Shown here piece by piece: positions 1 to 13,061 of a stretch of DNA of 64,000 nt. The notes beneath the pieces were generated by a model. That model was not told where the DNA came from, did no database searches, and worked only from the letters and a program-made list of their open reading frames with translations. The DNA lies in contig CAJNDS010000097.1 in the NCBI GenBank assembly GCA_905221605.1, positions 80,985 through 144,984 on the forward strand. Direction: 5' to 3'. This DNA is from Symbiodinium natans. Lineage: Eukaryota > Sar > Dinophyceae > Suessiales > Symbiodiniaceae. The number at the start of each line of letters is the position of its first letter. Position 1 is the stretch's first letter. The position numbers and the translations under genes are program-made.

Positions 1-1839
1 TACTCTTGATGAACGACACCAAATGCAGGAATCAGATCTTTAAGCACAATCAAAGCTCCATGGTTTCCGTGTGCCCACCCCAAAACAATACTCAGCATGA
101 CATGTATAGATGAATGAACTGAATGAAGCATAAAGCTCCAAGAGCTTCTACTCTTCAAGGAGACATTGCTCGAGCTCGTGTTCCGAAATCTTCTGCACAC
201 GTCCAAACGATGAAACAACAATACCAATGCCGCGCCATCGGCTCTCAGGGAACTCACGGGGTTTGCGGCTTGAGTTCGGGGCGCATGACGTCTTTATATG
301 ACGTCATTGTGGGGTCACCAAGGCAGCAAAGTGGGTGATTTCTGGTGATCTCTGGTCTAAAAAGCAAGGGCGACATAGCGGGTAGCAGATGCCTAAAGCG
401 ACTCGGGCTGCACTCCGCATGTGCTCCGCATGTTCTCCGCATGTGCTCTCCTGCCTGCCAGTAGAAGTTCATGAGGCAATCAGGATAACGCCAGTCGTCA
501 CTCTCCAGAGACTGCCCCAAGGCCTTCCAAAGCAAACCGTTTGTAGCACATTCTCCTTGTATTACAATTTCCAGTGCAATTTGTACAGACTCAACACGGG
601 CCACAGGGCTTGAAGGACCTTGTGATGCTACAGTACAGGTGAGCTAAACGGAGCGAAATCAAACTGAATCAGGTGAGTGAGAATGACTGAGATTGAGCTC
701 GACAGGCCTCCAGGGAGATTTCCCCCAGGACCTGCTCAAAGATCGGGAACTTGGCCGTCGCAGGAGCCTCTTCAGCCGGCATCCGCCAACTTGTTCAGTG
801 GCAAGGCTACCCAAGTACTCCGAGACATGTAATCGCCCAGCGTGCCCACCTGCGAACCTGAGACTTAAGCATCGGCGCCTTGTTTTGGAGAATTGTTGTT
901 GGCGCACGGTCCCTGAGCTTAGCATCCTCCTCGGCATCCGTGTAGAAGGACGGCGTCCAACACCTTCAAGGATGAAGATTGCTCAACTGACTCGATCACT
1001 TGAGAACCATGCCATCATTCGCACAAATCTACATACTGCAGGAGGACGCCGTGACATCAGTTATGGCCTGCAACACGTTCCATCTTGATAGCAAAACTCT
1101 GCTTCATGCTGGGACACATGTCCACGCCTCCGTCTGACGAAGCTCATGCTGGCACAGTATGGCAACCAGCCAGTGTTGCCAAGAACCTGTCGCACATTCT
1201 CGGCCAAGATGCATGTAATGCAGCAGTGCGGTGCACAGATGACTGCGGAATCCAAGGAGCAAAGTCCGTGGAATACTGCCAGCCCAGCTCATCCGTCTCA
1301 CCCTCCACAGAACAAGTGCTCCTGGATTGAATGCACAGCTTACGTTCTGTCCATCGTGCAGAGCTACGGGACACAAGCTTGCTCAAATCGGAGACCGGGA
1401 CATGCTTGTTCAAACAAAAAGAACGCTGATGAACCGAAAGATTGAAGCACTTAACTGAGCCAAGCTTTCAATCTTCACAAGGGTACACCTGCAACAGCAA
1501 ACCCCCCACAACATCACAGAACCCGCTCCAAGCACATCGTCGGCGTTCACCGAGGAATTCTACCACCTCCACCGGGGGAATCTCACTGGCCTTGGCTCTC
1601 TCTCGCTCTCTCTTGGTGTGTCTCCGCTTCGACTTTCCAAAACTCGTTGACGATTTGGTCTCAGCACCATTGGTGTACCGGCGTGATTCGGTGTCCCATG
1701 TCGGAGCTAGGTAGATTTTTCGCGTTTTCCCCATTCTAGGCTGTCCTGACTTTCAGCCTCCGAGCTTTCCTGGAGTGCCCATCCGCAAAGCAACCCGAAG
1801 TGTCCCACCAAGTCCCCCAGACCCCGCACAGAGTCCTAA
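1..1839. other. No recognisable gene
   Basis: Open frames here are short, overlap on both strands and show no motif I recognise. No tRNA, rRNA or long tandem repeat was seen. Short introns and small exons, common in dinoflagellate genes, could hide a gene that cannot be called from sequence alone. Confidence 0.5.
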
Positions 1840-2360
1840 GGAGTCCTAAGGAGCCCTAAGGAGTATGTCTGGAGTGCCCACCCCAGAAAATCCTGGAGTT
1901 GCCCATTGCCCACCCACAGAACATCGCGCAGAAGGTGCTGCCGATTATCCACCCTCGCAGACTTTCGCGGGGAGTGCCGCGACACAAGCCTGCAGCGAAG
2001 TGTCCACAATCACTTGTCCGAAAACGGCAGGCTGGCTCCCACATCGGGTAGCTGCAGGGTGCAAGGTGGAGGAGCGAAGCAAACATTCTTTGTTCGAGCC
2101 AGGCCTTCAAAACACAAAAAAAGAAGCACCGAAAAGATTTACTTAGATCATCACCACCCTGCAGCTACCTCATGGAAAACTGGGCAATCCAGGGATACCC
2201 GGCTCTCTTGCGGAATTCTCAAACGGTGGGCACTCCATCTGAGGACTCCAGCAATACTCGACGGGGACTTCTGCGGGCTTCTTTGGGGCGGGCACTCCAA
2301 GGATTCTCGGCGGACTCTCTGCAGGCTTCTCTGGGGTGGGCACTCCAGAAAGCAAACCCA
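1840..2360. repeat. Minisatellite with inverted copies
   Basis: A short tandem (GAGTCCTAAG-like, about 1840-1865) is followed by a 20-bp sequence at 1868-1887 whose exact reverse complement lies at 2330-2349. The right side holds three imperfect direct copies of a unit of about 50-60 bp with the core GGGCACTCCA near 2227, 2290 and 2338. The 144-codon frame running through the right side (2172-2606) owes part of its openness to this repetition and is not taken as a gene. Confidence 0.6.
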
Positions 2361-5300
2361 GAAAGCCGAGCGGGACTCCGGGCGGGGATCTATGACCCTC
2401 AGCCTTATAGATCCCGGAACTTAAGCTTGTGTAAAAATTCGAACCTGCTCGAGTTGTTAGTGGCTTGGTGCTTCAAGTGTAAAGAAGTCGAGCCGGCTCG
2501 AACTGCCAAAAAACAACAAAACATTGGGTCGACAACTCGAGCCTCAAACTCCATCACAATTCGAGTATTCATGGCTCCTGGTGACCTACTGTTTGTCAAG
2601 GTGTGATGGGTGAACTGGACCATGTGGATGATACGGTTAATACTGCAGGAAAGGGTGAACAAGGCTGTGGACCGTGGGCTGGAACCTTTCGAGCGGTCCA
2701 CCAATCATGCGTTAAATCCTGTCACTTGTTTCGGCTGTTCCGCGTTGTTGGTTGCATGTGCGAATTTAATAAACTAAAAGTGATCAGAATATTGGATAGG
2801 AAATCACTGGTCTTTTCTCTTCTTATTACGCACAGCCGCCAGGGAAAGGTCAATAATAGAATTACAGGGCCCATGTGTTCCTTGGATTTCCAATATTCTA
2901 ACACTTTTCTCTCGCGGGCAAATTTGTTAATGAAATCTTTTACTGGAGCCCGCGATTATAGAAAGATAGAATTATTATTGGTTTGGCTTGCTTGTTGGAA
3001 AGAGCCTTCTGCTTGCACGAGCCTGGGGGCGGTGCAGTACCCCTTGAGCGCCACAGGTTCTATGAGGGCGTTCCAGAATGGGCTTGTTTTACAGCTTCCG
3101 AGGAGAGACTTGTTGTTGACTTTTATCTGATTGTATTTTGACTCGAGTTGCGCCTTGTTTCTGAGTTCTCGGGCGAATGGCGTCCTGGGTTGTTGAGTTC
3201 CAATGTGACATATTTCTGACTTTTTAATATTTTGCTGATTTACAGAACAAGCTGGAAGCGAACGACATAACTTTAAACCCGTTGGCTGGCAGCACTCTCG
3301 AGCCCCAATGGAAGTTGGAGATGTTGGGCAAAAAACTTATACCCTGACATGAGATGTTTGCTGGCAAGCCCTAAACCCTGAAAGGCCATTTTGGCTGTGA
3401 AATTCGAGGGTAGCAAAACTGATCTCAGAAGGAGACCTGAGATGTTGACCAGCAACACCTAACCCAAAACGCATGTTTGCTGACAAGCCCGAAACAACCC
3501 AAAATCGCAAAAAGCGTTGGGAGTGTCAAACCCTAACCCGACAGGGGAATCTTGGGCGGCAAGCCCCATGCTCGCCGGTCCCATACTCTAAATGAAAGCG
3601 GTGGCGAGCAAAACAAAAAGCCCAAGAGAGCCGCGCAAGGATGCCCAAGGAAGCCAAAAACACAGCCTGCACACAGGTTAAAAATTAACGGATGCACCGA
3701 AAAAAAGAGAAGAAACAAAACGCACTTGCCACACCGAGCTGCTGCAATCTTGTCCTCATCCACCCCTTCAGGTATGAAGGGATGGCGCGCGTAGGAGTTG
3801 CCTTCAAAGGAGACCCACTTCATCCTGGGATATCCATTCAGGGTAACGGGATGGCAAGCAAAGCTCTTTGCAAGTTGTGTCAAAAGCCAGGCGTCTTGGC
3901 AACACCATCGTGCAAAAAGTACGGGGGCTTCCAGTGGTGCTTGAACAGATTCGTGCGCCGCTCCAACTCCCACATGGACGTCTCCTTAAGCACCTGAAAT
4001 CAAGTCAGCTGCATGACCCCTTATATATCTTGCTATTTGAACCTAAGCATGTGGTATTGAACGACAGCTTGTGGACATCATTTTTTCGTGCTCTATGCTT
4101 CGTTCAACCACAACACCCTCAGCTAGGACAGCTGGGACCCCCCAATTCCTTCACTTGGGCACAGCTTCCGGTGAGATCATCGACGCTGTTCGCACAAGGC
4201 GGTTGGCTGCGACCGGCTCCGCTTTCTTGGCCTCCGCCTCCTCCTCGTAGATGCCAAACAAATCTGCACCCACCTCAAGGCGAAAACAGCGGCCATCCCA
4301 GTCGTGTGTTGTGTAGCACATCTTGCAAAAGCTGCTTTGAAAGAAAGCACCATTGCGTTGTCAAAGGGCGAAATGCTTTGGGCCGATTTGGGCAAAGCCT
4401 CCCTGAACTGCCGGCGCGGCGCAAAGTACATCGCGCTTTTCTGCAGCGCTCCGAGATCTGCAAACTCGAAGATTCGCAGGTCCAGCTGCTTGACGCCCTT
4501 TGCGCTGAGATCTGATGAAGAATGCACAACATGACAATTCGGGATTGGGTTGGTATCCCACTGCCTGACCATCGAAGTCGATCTCGTCCTTGAAGTACAC
4601 CAGTACGGGGTACGTCTGAGCCTGCAGATCTCTGGTGCATGTCGAATAGGCAAAGCGAGGGCCTGTAATGGATTGCAATGGTCGGCCCGGCCTGTGAATT
4701 CTCGACGAGCCTCAAGCCTCGGCATTCCATTTACATGTGCGGGCAACAGGCGTTAGCCGCACAAGCAGCACTGCCACACATACTATACGGCATATCACGG
4801 CATCACATGGCCAAACTCCACACAGGAACTAGGAACTGAGTCCAAACATGTTCAGACCAGGAGCTGGCAATCTCCTCCCACTTCGCAGCGAAAGAGACTT
4901 CCACTCCAAGGACGCACGAGAAGAAGCATAGGCGAACGTTGGTGATGAAGACTTTGCCTCGCCCAAAAACAGGCCAGTGTGCTTTTACTGCTTCTGCTTG
5001 TGCAGATTTCACCGGCACCTGGATGGCGGAAGTTCTTCACCTTCACGGAGCCCGTCAAGGATTGGACGAAGGATTCACCTGCAGCTTTGAGTCTCCCGGG
5101 CTGCACGAAGCTGTGACTATAATATTGCGACGTGATGTGTCACATGCGAGCAACACGTGGTATGCTTGTCTGCCATCGCTTTCGGTGCTGTTCTGAATGG
5201 CTGGAGTTGCCCAGTTGGAAATGAAAACTAGCCCAGCCAAGTCTTTTCACACTAGCTCTGATCACCATCTGCCGAGAACTGCACCTTCTTCATGCTTCTG

Positions 5301-7160
5301 ACGGGGCATTCAGCACTGGGATTTTGAAGGGGGTACGGCACAGCGTGTTTTCTCCTCTGTGACACTCTGCGTGCCTTCCAGGTGGTCCGGGAAGTTCTGG
5401 GTGAACTCGGTGGCCTGGCATGGCGTCTGGAGAGTGCGCTTGTTTGCACGTTGCTTGTTTCTTCCCGTTCTGTGTAGAAGACTTCAAGACTTGTCCCGTT
5501 TGCAAATCGGATTGCCCGTTTTGCCGTGTTTGAACATTTGCCTCGAGGCTGCTGGCACGCCGCTGCGGGCTGAGGCCCAGCTCCTGGGCTTCCACAGCGG
5601 AACCCGACAGCTCTCCATCTCTTTGTCAGCGCCCAGAATGGCATTCCATGGAACCCGGAACAAAGTAGGGTCTCGGACACACAAACTATCGAACCCTCCG
5701 CTTTGCCCATTTTGCCTGGCCTTCCGCAGGTGCTCGGCGCCCTCTTCATGGCCTGGCGCCCAAGATGCTTCGGTCGGAGTTTTCAAACCGAGCTTCAGGG
5801 GTGTTCATACTCCTGCCAGTCTTGGCTTGAAGCTCTTGGATCTATTGGATCTATTGGATCTGTCTGAGGCCGTACAGTGTGCATGGTCAGAATCGGACCT
5901 GTTGGGAAGACTGAGTCTGACGATGCACATTCTGCCATGCTCAAATTCGCGCTCCCTGCTTGAAATTTCAACAAAGAAGCGCATGTGGAGGCTCTGGAGG
6001 CATGCACCCATCACGTGTGTCCAGCGCTGCCTTGGCCCCGCAGCCAGCGCTCCACTGCCGCCAGGTGCTGCTCCGCAGCTCGCAAGTGTTGCAGCGGCAC
6101 ATCCTCGGTTCTCATCTTCCCGCATCCTTCCACTCTTCCCCCTCACTCTATGCCACATGCTCCTTGTTACAGGTTTATAAGGCCCACATGCTTCCATGCT
6201 GCGTCATCAGCAGCCTCCTCCTCCAAGCAGCTTCTTTCTACGTGGCAACCAGAGACATGATGCATGGCTTATTGGCCCTGTTAGTGGGGGGTATGCGGCG
6301 TTCCTTTCTTCTGGCCGTAATCCGACTTTCACTCGCCAAAAGATTTATCGTTAAAGATTGGCGGCACAGAGGTCGAACCTGCCTTCAGCTTCTCGAGAAC
6401 GCTGACACACAGCGTCCGCGATGCATTCTTGTCACGGAGCTGAATGCACTGTTGCCGTGCCCGAGTAAGCACCTCCAACATCGGTCAAACCACATCTCAG
6501 AGTCGTATTCGACATGGGACAAACCAGACATGCCTCTTCTACATTCTTGTGCCGTTCAGCGATCGAACCGAGAGCGTGTAGGATCATGCAGCATCGCGCG
6601 GCATCATGCAGACCAGAGCTCGGGCGACCAAGCCTTGGACGCCTGGCGCCGCTGCGCTGCAACGCCGCACAGCACATCGCACAGCCGCCCGAGCGTCCTG
6701 CACAAGCTGCCCTGCGTGTTCCACCGATCGCGTGGTGCGGGGCAGGCGGGGAAGGGGGTGGTTCATTCGCAGATCCCGGAGGCCTTAATGGCGAGCACTT
6801 GCCCGAATCCGCCATTGCAAGCAATGTTACAGCAGGCGGCGGCGAGTGCACGGATGATGGTGGGCTTGGCTGCACTGCTGTCGTTGTCATGTGGTTGCAG
6901 TGGCTAGCTTCTTGCTGGCATCGACTTCTTCGTGACTGTACTCCTGACGGAGAGAGGTGGTTAATAAGCCATGCTAAGTCCGAAGAAGGGCCGTAGCCAT
7001 GCGGTCCGACAAATCGCATCGAGATTTAAAACAGTTTCCAAGATGGACGCACATGCTTTGTGCACGCGATGGCGCGCCCAAGCAATGACGAGGTCAAGGC
7101 TTTGCCGGCAAGCTGGCCGACGAGCAGGAGGCGCTTTGGCCTCTCCCAGACCTCTCAAGT
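2361..7160. other. No recognisable gene
   Basis: Several long but mutually overlapping open frames lie here, for example 273 codons at 5359-6180 (+) and 315 codons at 5960-6907 (+). They contain no recognisable domain and compete with antisense frames, so none is called. A degenerate repeat of phrases like GTTTGCTGGCAAGCCC occurs at about 3340-3560. Minus-strand frames at 4290-4680 have a somewhat protein-like composition in two overlapping frames but match nothing I know. A 12-base partial match to the spliced leader at 3385-3396 is discussed under findings. Confidence 0.45.
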
Positions 7161-7161
7161 G

Positions 7162-7216
7162 ACTCGAGTATACTCGAGTATACTCGAGTGACAAGAGTGA
7201 CAAGAGTGACAAGATG
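7162..7216. repeat. Palindromic short tandem repeats
   Basis: ACTCGAGT, a perfect palindrome, occurs three times at 10-bp spacing (7162, 7172, 7182). It passes directly into a 10-bp tandem GAGTGACAAG repeated three times to about 7216. Confidence 0.8.
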
Positions 7217-10200
7217 AGGTGCAGCCGGCGCTTCAACTCCACAAAGTGCCACAAAGTCTCCGCCGAAAGGTTGAGCCTGGAAGCGCAGCGGCGACGCGAA
7301 CGGCGTCGGCGCTAGCTTCCCGGTGGCCTCATCTGCGCTGTGTCGCTTTGTCATGGATTCCGTTTCGCTGTGGAACCTTGAAGGCGTTAAAGAATCGCGC
7401 AACCCGTGCCCAGCCCCTCTCTTACTCATGCCATGTCCTGGCCTCGACTGCGTCAAGGCGTTTGAAGCACAGCTCGCCCCTGGATGACAGCATCATACCA
7501 CCCAAGCAGATGATACTCTGAGAAGAACGAGATCGTGAGCCTGACACAAATCGATGACTTAATCTTCCTTGTGCTCTGATGCGCTCTGGAATTCGACTCG
7601 GTTTTTGTGCGGCTTCCAGGGAATTATTCCAAAGAGCTGGGTTTCTTGCTCGAGTGACTCTGTGAGTGAGCCGGGCGCCGATGATGCCACCGAAGCCACA
7701 CGCCCGAGATGTGCCTCGTAACCCGAAGCCTCCAAGGAGCAAAAAGAGGCATGAAGAGAATCACAGAAAGATGAAAAAAAAACAGAGAGAAGTGCAGCAG
7801 AGAATGGAGAAGAAGAGAATGACGAGTCGGAGCTCAAATTGGGGCCAGATCCGATGCAAAGTGCCTCCAACAGCTTCGCGTGCGCTGCGACTGTTACGAT
7901 GACCTGGGGCAAGGAAGTTCGTTGCCTCTCGTACCATGTCGTACCATGTCTGTTCAAGCCTTTCAAGCTAGCCCCAGACTCAAACCATCCCTGCCTCGCG
8001 GCCTAGGGTAGAAGCCGCTAGCAGCAGCCTAGCCTGAGCCAGGTGCTGCCTGACAGGTAAGGACCGGTGTGAAAAGGAATCTGGGATTCCCGATCCTTTG
8101 TGAGCCTGAGTAACCAAGCGACATTGCTGACGCGCGCGCCTCAACCCTTTCTGCAGATCAGCAATGGCAGTGCCTCCTGCCATGCGAAACAGACGCTTCC
8201 CCGGCATTGGGTTTGGTTGCAGCCACAAAGTGCAAGTTACAGTTTGCTGGATGAACCCTGAGAAGACTTTGAACTGGGCGATGAGCCTGACTGTTTAATA
8301 CATCTTTCGCACTACCTAGACGACATGCGATTCTTGGCTCCTTTCATGCTTGTGGTAAGCACTGCAGGGCAAAGAAAGCTGGGTTTACAGGGGGGCCTCC
8401 AGACTGTACAAAGGAGAAGTTGTCCAAGCCAGTGGCATGGATGCACGCGCCACCCTTCCGCAGGAGATGCGGCTCTAACACACCTCTAGGCTGTGGCCAA
8501 CATGCCGCATGTAAACGAACTTCCCTGCTGCCGCATGCACTGGAGACTGCCAAGGAATGTCTGACAAGCGACGCCACAACATGCTCCGACAGCCAGGCGT
8601 TCTCGAAAACAAACGCAAAGTGCGAAAGGCGCATGCAAGGTGGTTCCTACAAAAGACTGGCTTGGCTGATGCCCATGTGCTTCAAACCTTGGCACCACGG
8701 AACGGACTCCAGCACCCTGGGTCTTTCGTGGTCTTTATACATCCAACCTCCACGACCAAACTGACGTTGGAGACTTCCTCAGAGCTCTTCAACTCAAAGG
8801 GCTGTGAGACTCAACGGGTCCACTGTACCATTCAAAGCGCAACTGCGTCCAATCCAGCAGATGCAAGGCGCCCTACACCCTCGCGAATCTGCAAGAAGCT
8901 ATAGCCAGCCGTGCCATGTGTTGTAAGGGTTTGATGGCGTTTCTACTTGCTGCTCGGCAGCGCTGTCTCCGAGATCAAACTCGAGGGCATCTGGCTGGTC
9001 CTGACACATGCACACTGCTCAATGCCACAGCGTGAAGCCGTCCTGTTCACGTCTTTTCGGTTGAACGGTTGCAACATCTTGCAATAATGAAGGTGTCGCA
9101 CGAGACCATCATTCCAAAGCGACGTCGTGTGAAAGTAGCTCAAGATACATTCGTCCATGCATCCTGCTGCAGTCCTCTGCCAAACGACAAAGAAAGCGCA
9201 CGCGACCAGACTCAGGTGCATCTGGCACATTGCCTGCAGTACTTTGGATTCGACAGAAGGGTCCAAGTCCAAAACCGAAGGCTCGCATTCACAACGGTTA
9301 GCGCTAGTATCGCAGCGGCACCGGGCTTTGGGCCTTGTGAGCTCTGCCAACCGGCCGCAGCCACTGCTGCAGCTGCAGCACCACGGAGGGCAGCACGTCG
9401 CAGCACCTTTTTTTCGCACTTTCCCTATGGCTTCACGCTTCATGCTGGCCGCTTCTGATACGATGCCACATGCGCCTCCATTCGCAAGAAAAAGCCCTCG
9501 TGGCCTCGGCAAGCAGCAAGCTCACTTTGACATGTCATGGACATCGTATGGCGAATTTCCAATGCAGTCAAGCAAGATATAGGTACTGTTCACGCACGTG
9601 GCAGCACAGGACTTGACGCTGAGGCGCCTGCCGCCGGCAGCCTCCAACACGAGTCCCACACCGACGGTCTGTGACCACAAAACATACCATACAACACCAC
9701 ACTGCCAGAGCGGTACCGCAGGTGCATACCCAGTTCATCCCAGTTCCATTCATCGGCGCATGCAAGTTATTCCTGCGAGCGACCCACGTGAGCAGGCCGG
9801 TTCGCAGTGTGTTGACATAAACATATGTTATCATGATCATGAGAGGGTGCACTGGTTAACATACACCACGCTACAAAAATAATGCGAGGTGCATACACAG
9901 CTTCATGCACAGCGCGGTCGCAAGATTATTCCCCGGGCAAGCGCGCCTCCGAATGCAGCTCATAAGGGTGCGACATGCCACAGGATATCGAACATCTCCG
10001 CATATCAAATGTCACACAAGACACAAGGTTGCAAGGAGACGAGCCATGAAGAGTCAGGCACATTGGGATCATTGCGCATGGGGCCACAGCAGGAGACCTG
10101 AAGTTTCTCCGAATTCTCAGGAAACCTCCATCATCAAGCCCGCCATGCCCTCAACAGAGAAAAGTGTGGACATCGTACAGACAGATAGTACACACGGGCC

Positions 10201-12800
10201 TGTAATCCCCAAGAACTATGGCCATGGGCATCCCAACTCGCCTTGGGTCGGTGTGGCTCACCGCAGCCCTGAACCTCGAGCGCCAGGCGCCCGGAGGCCT
10301 CGAGGCCCACATGGACCTCAGATACTTTGGGGGCTACAAACACCCGAACCTATCAGGGCAACAGGGCCCTCCTGAGAGGCAAGCCCAGCAGCTCTGGAAC
10401 AGGCAGCGAAGCCTGTGCAAGATTGCACCAAGGTTGCGCAACCTAAACTGTCAAGGTGAGAAACTGAGCTTCGTGCGTCTGTCCATCTGGCAGGAGCTCC
10501 ACCTGCTCACGCTGGGGGCATTGTGGAGGCATCGAATCCTGCATATGCTACGGGCTCATGCAACGTCGAACTCAAAGCTGCACGGAATTCAACAGCTCAA
10601 AACAGTTCGTGCCGGCAGCGTCAATCAGCAGTGCAAGCTTCTGACTGGGCACAAAGAATGGCAAAACAAAATGATGCGGATGCGGCGAACGGGGCACCTG
10701 GGATTCCTCCAGCATTGGGGCACGCTTTGAAGCCACGACCTCCCCACTCGCTTGGTCTCGTGGCACGAGTCCAACTTCAAAACACCACCTAGCTCCATGC
10801 TAGCACAAGAACGGATTCAACAGCAACATGTAACAAACAGACCGCTGTGAGGTGTTCATGCTGACACACGTTGACACCGACGCTGCCACTATCAATCCCA
10901 CTGCAGTAGCCTGCAGTAGTCCCTCCCGGAGCCGCCGCATCGTCACTGAGGCGACAGCAGCATGCGCCTGCCTCAAGACCTGCATAGGCCAGGGATGGCC
11001 AAAGCAAATGTGCAGCTGCCATCAGTTAACTCGAACATGCGATCGAGTCCTGTCACGAAAGACGTCCCTCCTAAGATGTCTTTTCCCCAACCCCTTCCCA
11101 TCCCTTTCGTATGTGCCTCGTCAAGGCAGGGCCCCACTCCAGAGGCCAGCTCCGGGGGCCGCCGCAGAGGCAGCACTGGAAACTCCGGCGGGAGACTCGG
11201 GCCTCCGTTTGAGCTCTCTCTTTTCCCTTTTTGTTCCTGCATTTCCACATGCTCTCTCCCAAGGAAACATGGACACGGATGCCCCAGCAGTCGAATGAGG
11301 GCATGGCGAATCCCACCTTCAGGATCCTGTGCCGAAGCAGAGCAAACGCAAGCAAAAATGCTTGCAGGGGCAAGAAACAAAGCTCAGGAACCCAAATCTC
11401 CAGCCTTGTGCAGCTCGAGGATGCAGCCACCGGCAGAACCTGCAGCACGATCCGCTCCGCTCTGCCAGCTGCCGTGCATTGGGCATTCGGCTGCTCGCAA
11501 CATGTTTTTTTGCTTCGATGCCCAGTACCTTGTGCTTCGTCACCAGCGCGGAGGACACTGGCCACGGGGCAAATCCCACCACAAGTCGCTTCCCAGTCCT
11601 CAGGCCCAAGGCCCAAGGCCCGGAACAGAGGCTGAACCAGGTCTGAGATGCTCTGACAAGAACCACAGAGACGAGGACTGCACAGCTCAACATGGCTCGT
11701 TCTTGTCAAGGCTCTGGTAGAATGCGCAGTGATGCAAAGCCACGCCGATCCCAAAAGGTACTGCTCACCTTAAACTGCGGAGCAGTCGGGGGCTTGCTTC
11801 TGGAAAAGCTATTTCCAGGATTGCTAGTAGTGGTGATGGTGATGGTGCTGGCGGTGGTTCGTGCTAGGAAACCGTCGGAGGTGGGCGCTTTAGCTACCTC
11901 TGTAATGCTCAGACCGCTGCACTTGGGGCCTTGGGCGTGAGAGCGAAACAGACTCGAATGGACTTGGTCAGGAGCCTCTCGCAGTCGCCCATGCGCGGTG
12001 GCACGGCGTGCCTCCTCGCAGCAGGCTTGGAGCCAGAGGTGTGAACCTGTGGTGCATGTCACTGACAAAACTAGACCAGTTGTTGAAAAGATTTTAAAAG
12101 CTGGTGAAACTGCAGCGCTTGCCATACTGTCCAAGATCTTGACTCCGGGCTATAAATCAAACTTGCCGAGGATTTGGCAAAATGCATGAGCAGCCGTTGT
12201 CAAAGCAGCCTGGACTGCGGCCAGGGAACAAAGAACAACTTTTAAACGTGTGACTCAGCATTGCAAGACCTTTTCTGCACAGGGCAAACGAAAAAGGCGG
12301 AAATCTCGGACCCGTGCAGGCACGTCGGAGTCGGTTGTACTCCTAGGGTAGCCCACAGATGAGCCCATCCAACAGCCAAACGGCAAGATTTAGTTGCTTG
12401 CTGGACTCCACTACGAGTACCCTCGTGCTGCCCTGTAAGACTGCGGCACAGCTTCGTCCGCAACTCCTTGCAGCTGCCTGGCATTGCCACTTCCATACGT
12501 GGGGCGAACCCAAGATAAGTGATCCACCTTCTCAATTCTTCTCATGTAGTTTGCACTCTGCCTCTGTACTTTCCACTCACATGCCCTCACGACCTACGCT
12601 CAACGATCGTCGGAGAGCCTTCGCCATGACTGCTCTACCTCGGGGGGTAGTGATGCCGCGGCCCCAAGGCCCTGAAGCAGGAGCTGAGCAACATGTTCAC
12701 CTTCACACGCAATCATGCCTTAAACACAACTGTGCACTTCCTCGATCCCCCCCTTTTCACTTGCAGGCGAGAAACGCAGCACAAAGAAAGTTTCACGGGG
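7217..12800. other. No recognisable gene
   Basis: Only overlapping short open frames without recognisable domains. No long repeats and no RNA genes were identified. Confidence 0.45.
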
Positions 12801-13061
12801 CAGGGAAGGGGGGGGGGAGGAGGAGGGGGGAGGAGGAGGGGGGAGAGGAGGGGGGAGGAGGAGGGAGGGGGGGAGGAGGAGGGGGGAGGAGGAGGGGGGA
12901 GGAGGAGGGGGGAGGAGGAGGAGGGGAGGAGGAGAGGAGGGGGGAGGAGGAGGGAGGAGGGGAGGGGGGAGGAGGAGGGGGGAGGAGGGAGGAGGAGGGG
13001 GGAGGAGGAGGGGGGAGGAGGAGGGGGGAAGGAGGAGGGGGGAGGAGGAGGAGGGGAGGGA
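12801..13061. repeat. Polypurine GGA/GGGGGGA tract
   Basis: About 260 bases of almost pure purine on the + strand, built from GGAGGA and G-runs of up to ten. Frames reading through it give long Gly/Arg/Glu-rich (+) or Pro/Ser/Leu-rich (-) tracts, which are artefacts of the repeat. Such tracts can form triplex or G-quadruplex structures and are prone to assembly error, so the copy number should not be trusted. Confidence 0.95.

Noticed and set aside
5359-6907. Long overlapping + strand frames of 273 and 315 codons
   Set aside because: They overlap in different phases, face open antisense frames and have no recognisable domain; composition alone can explain them.
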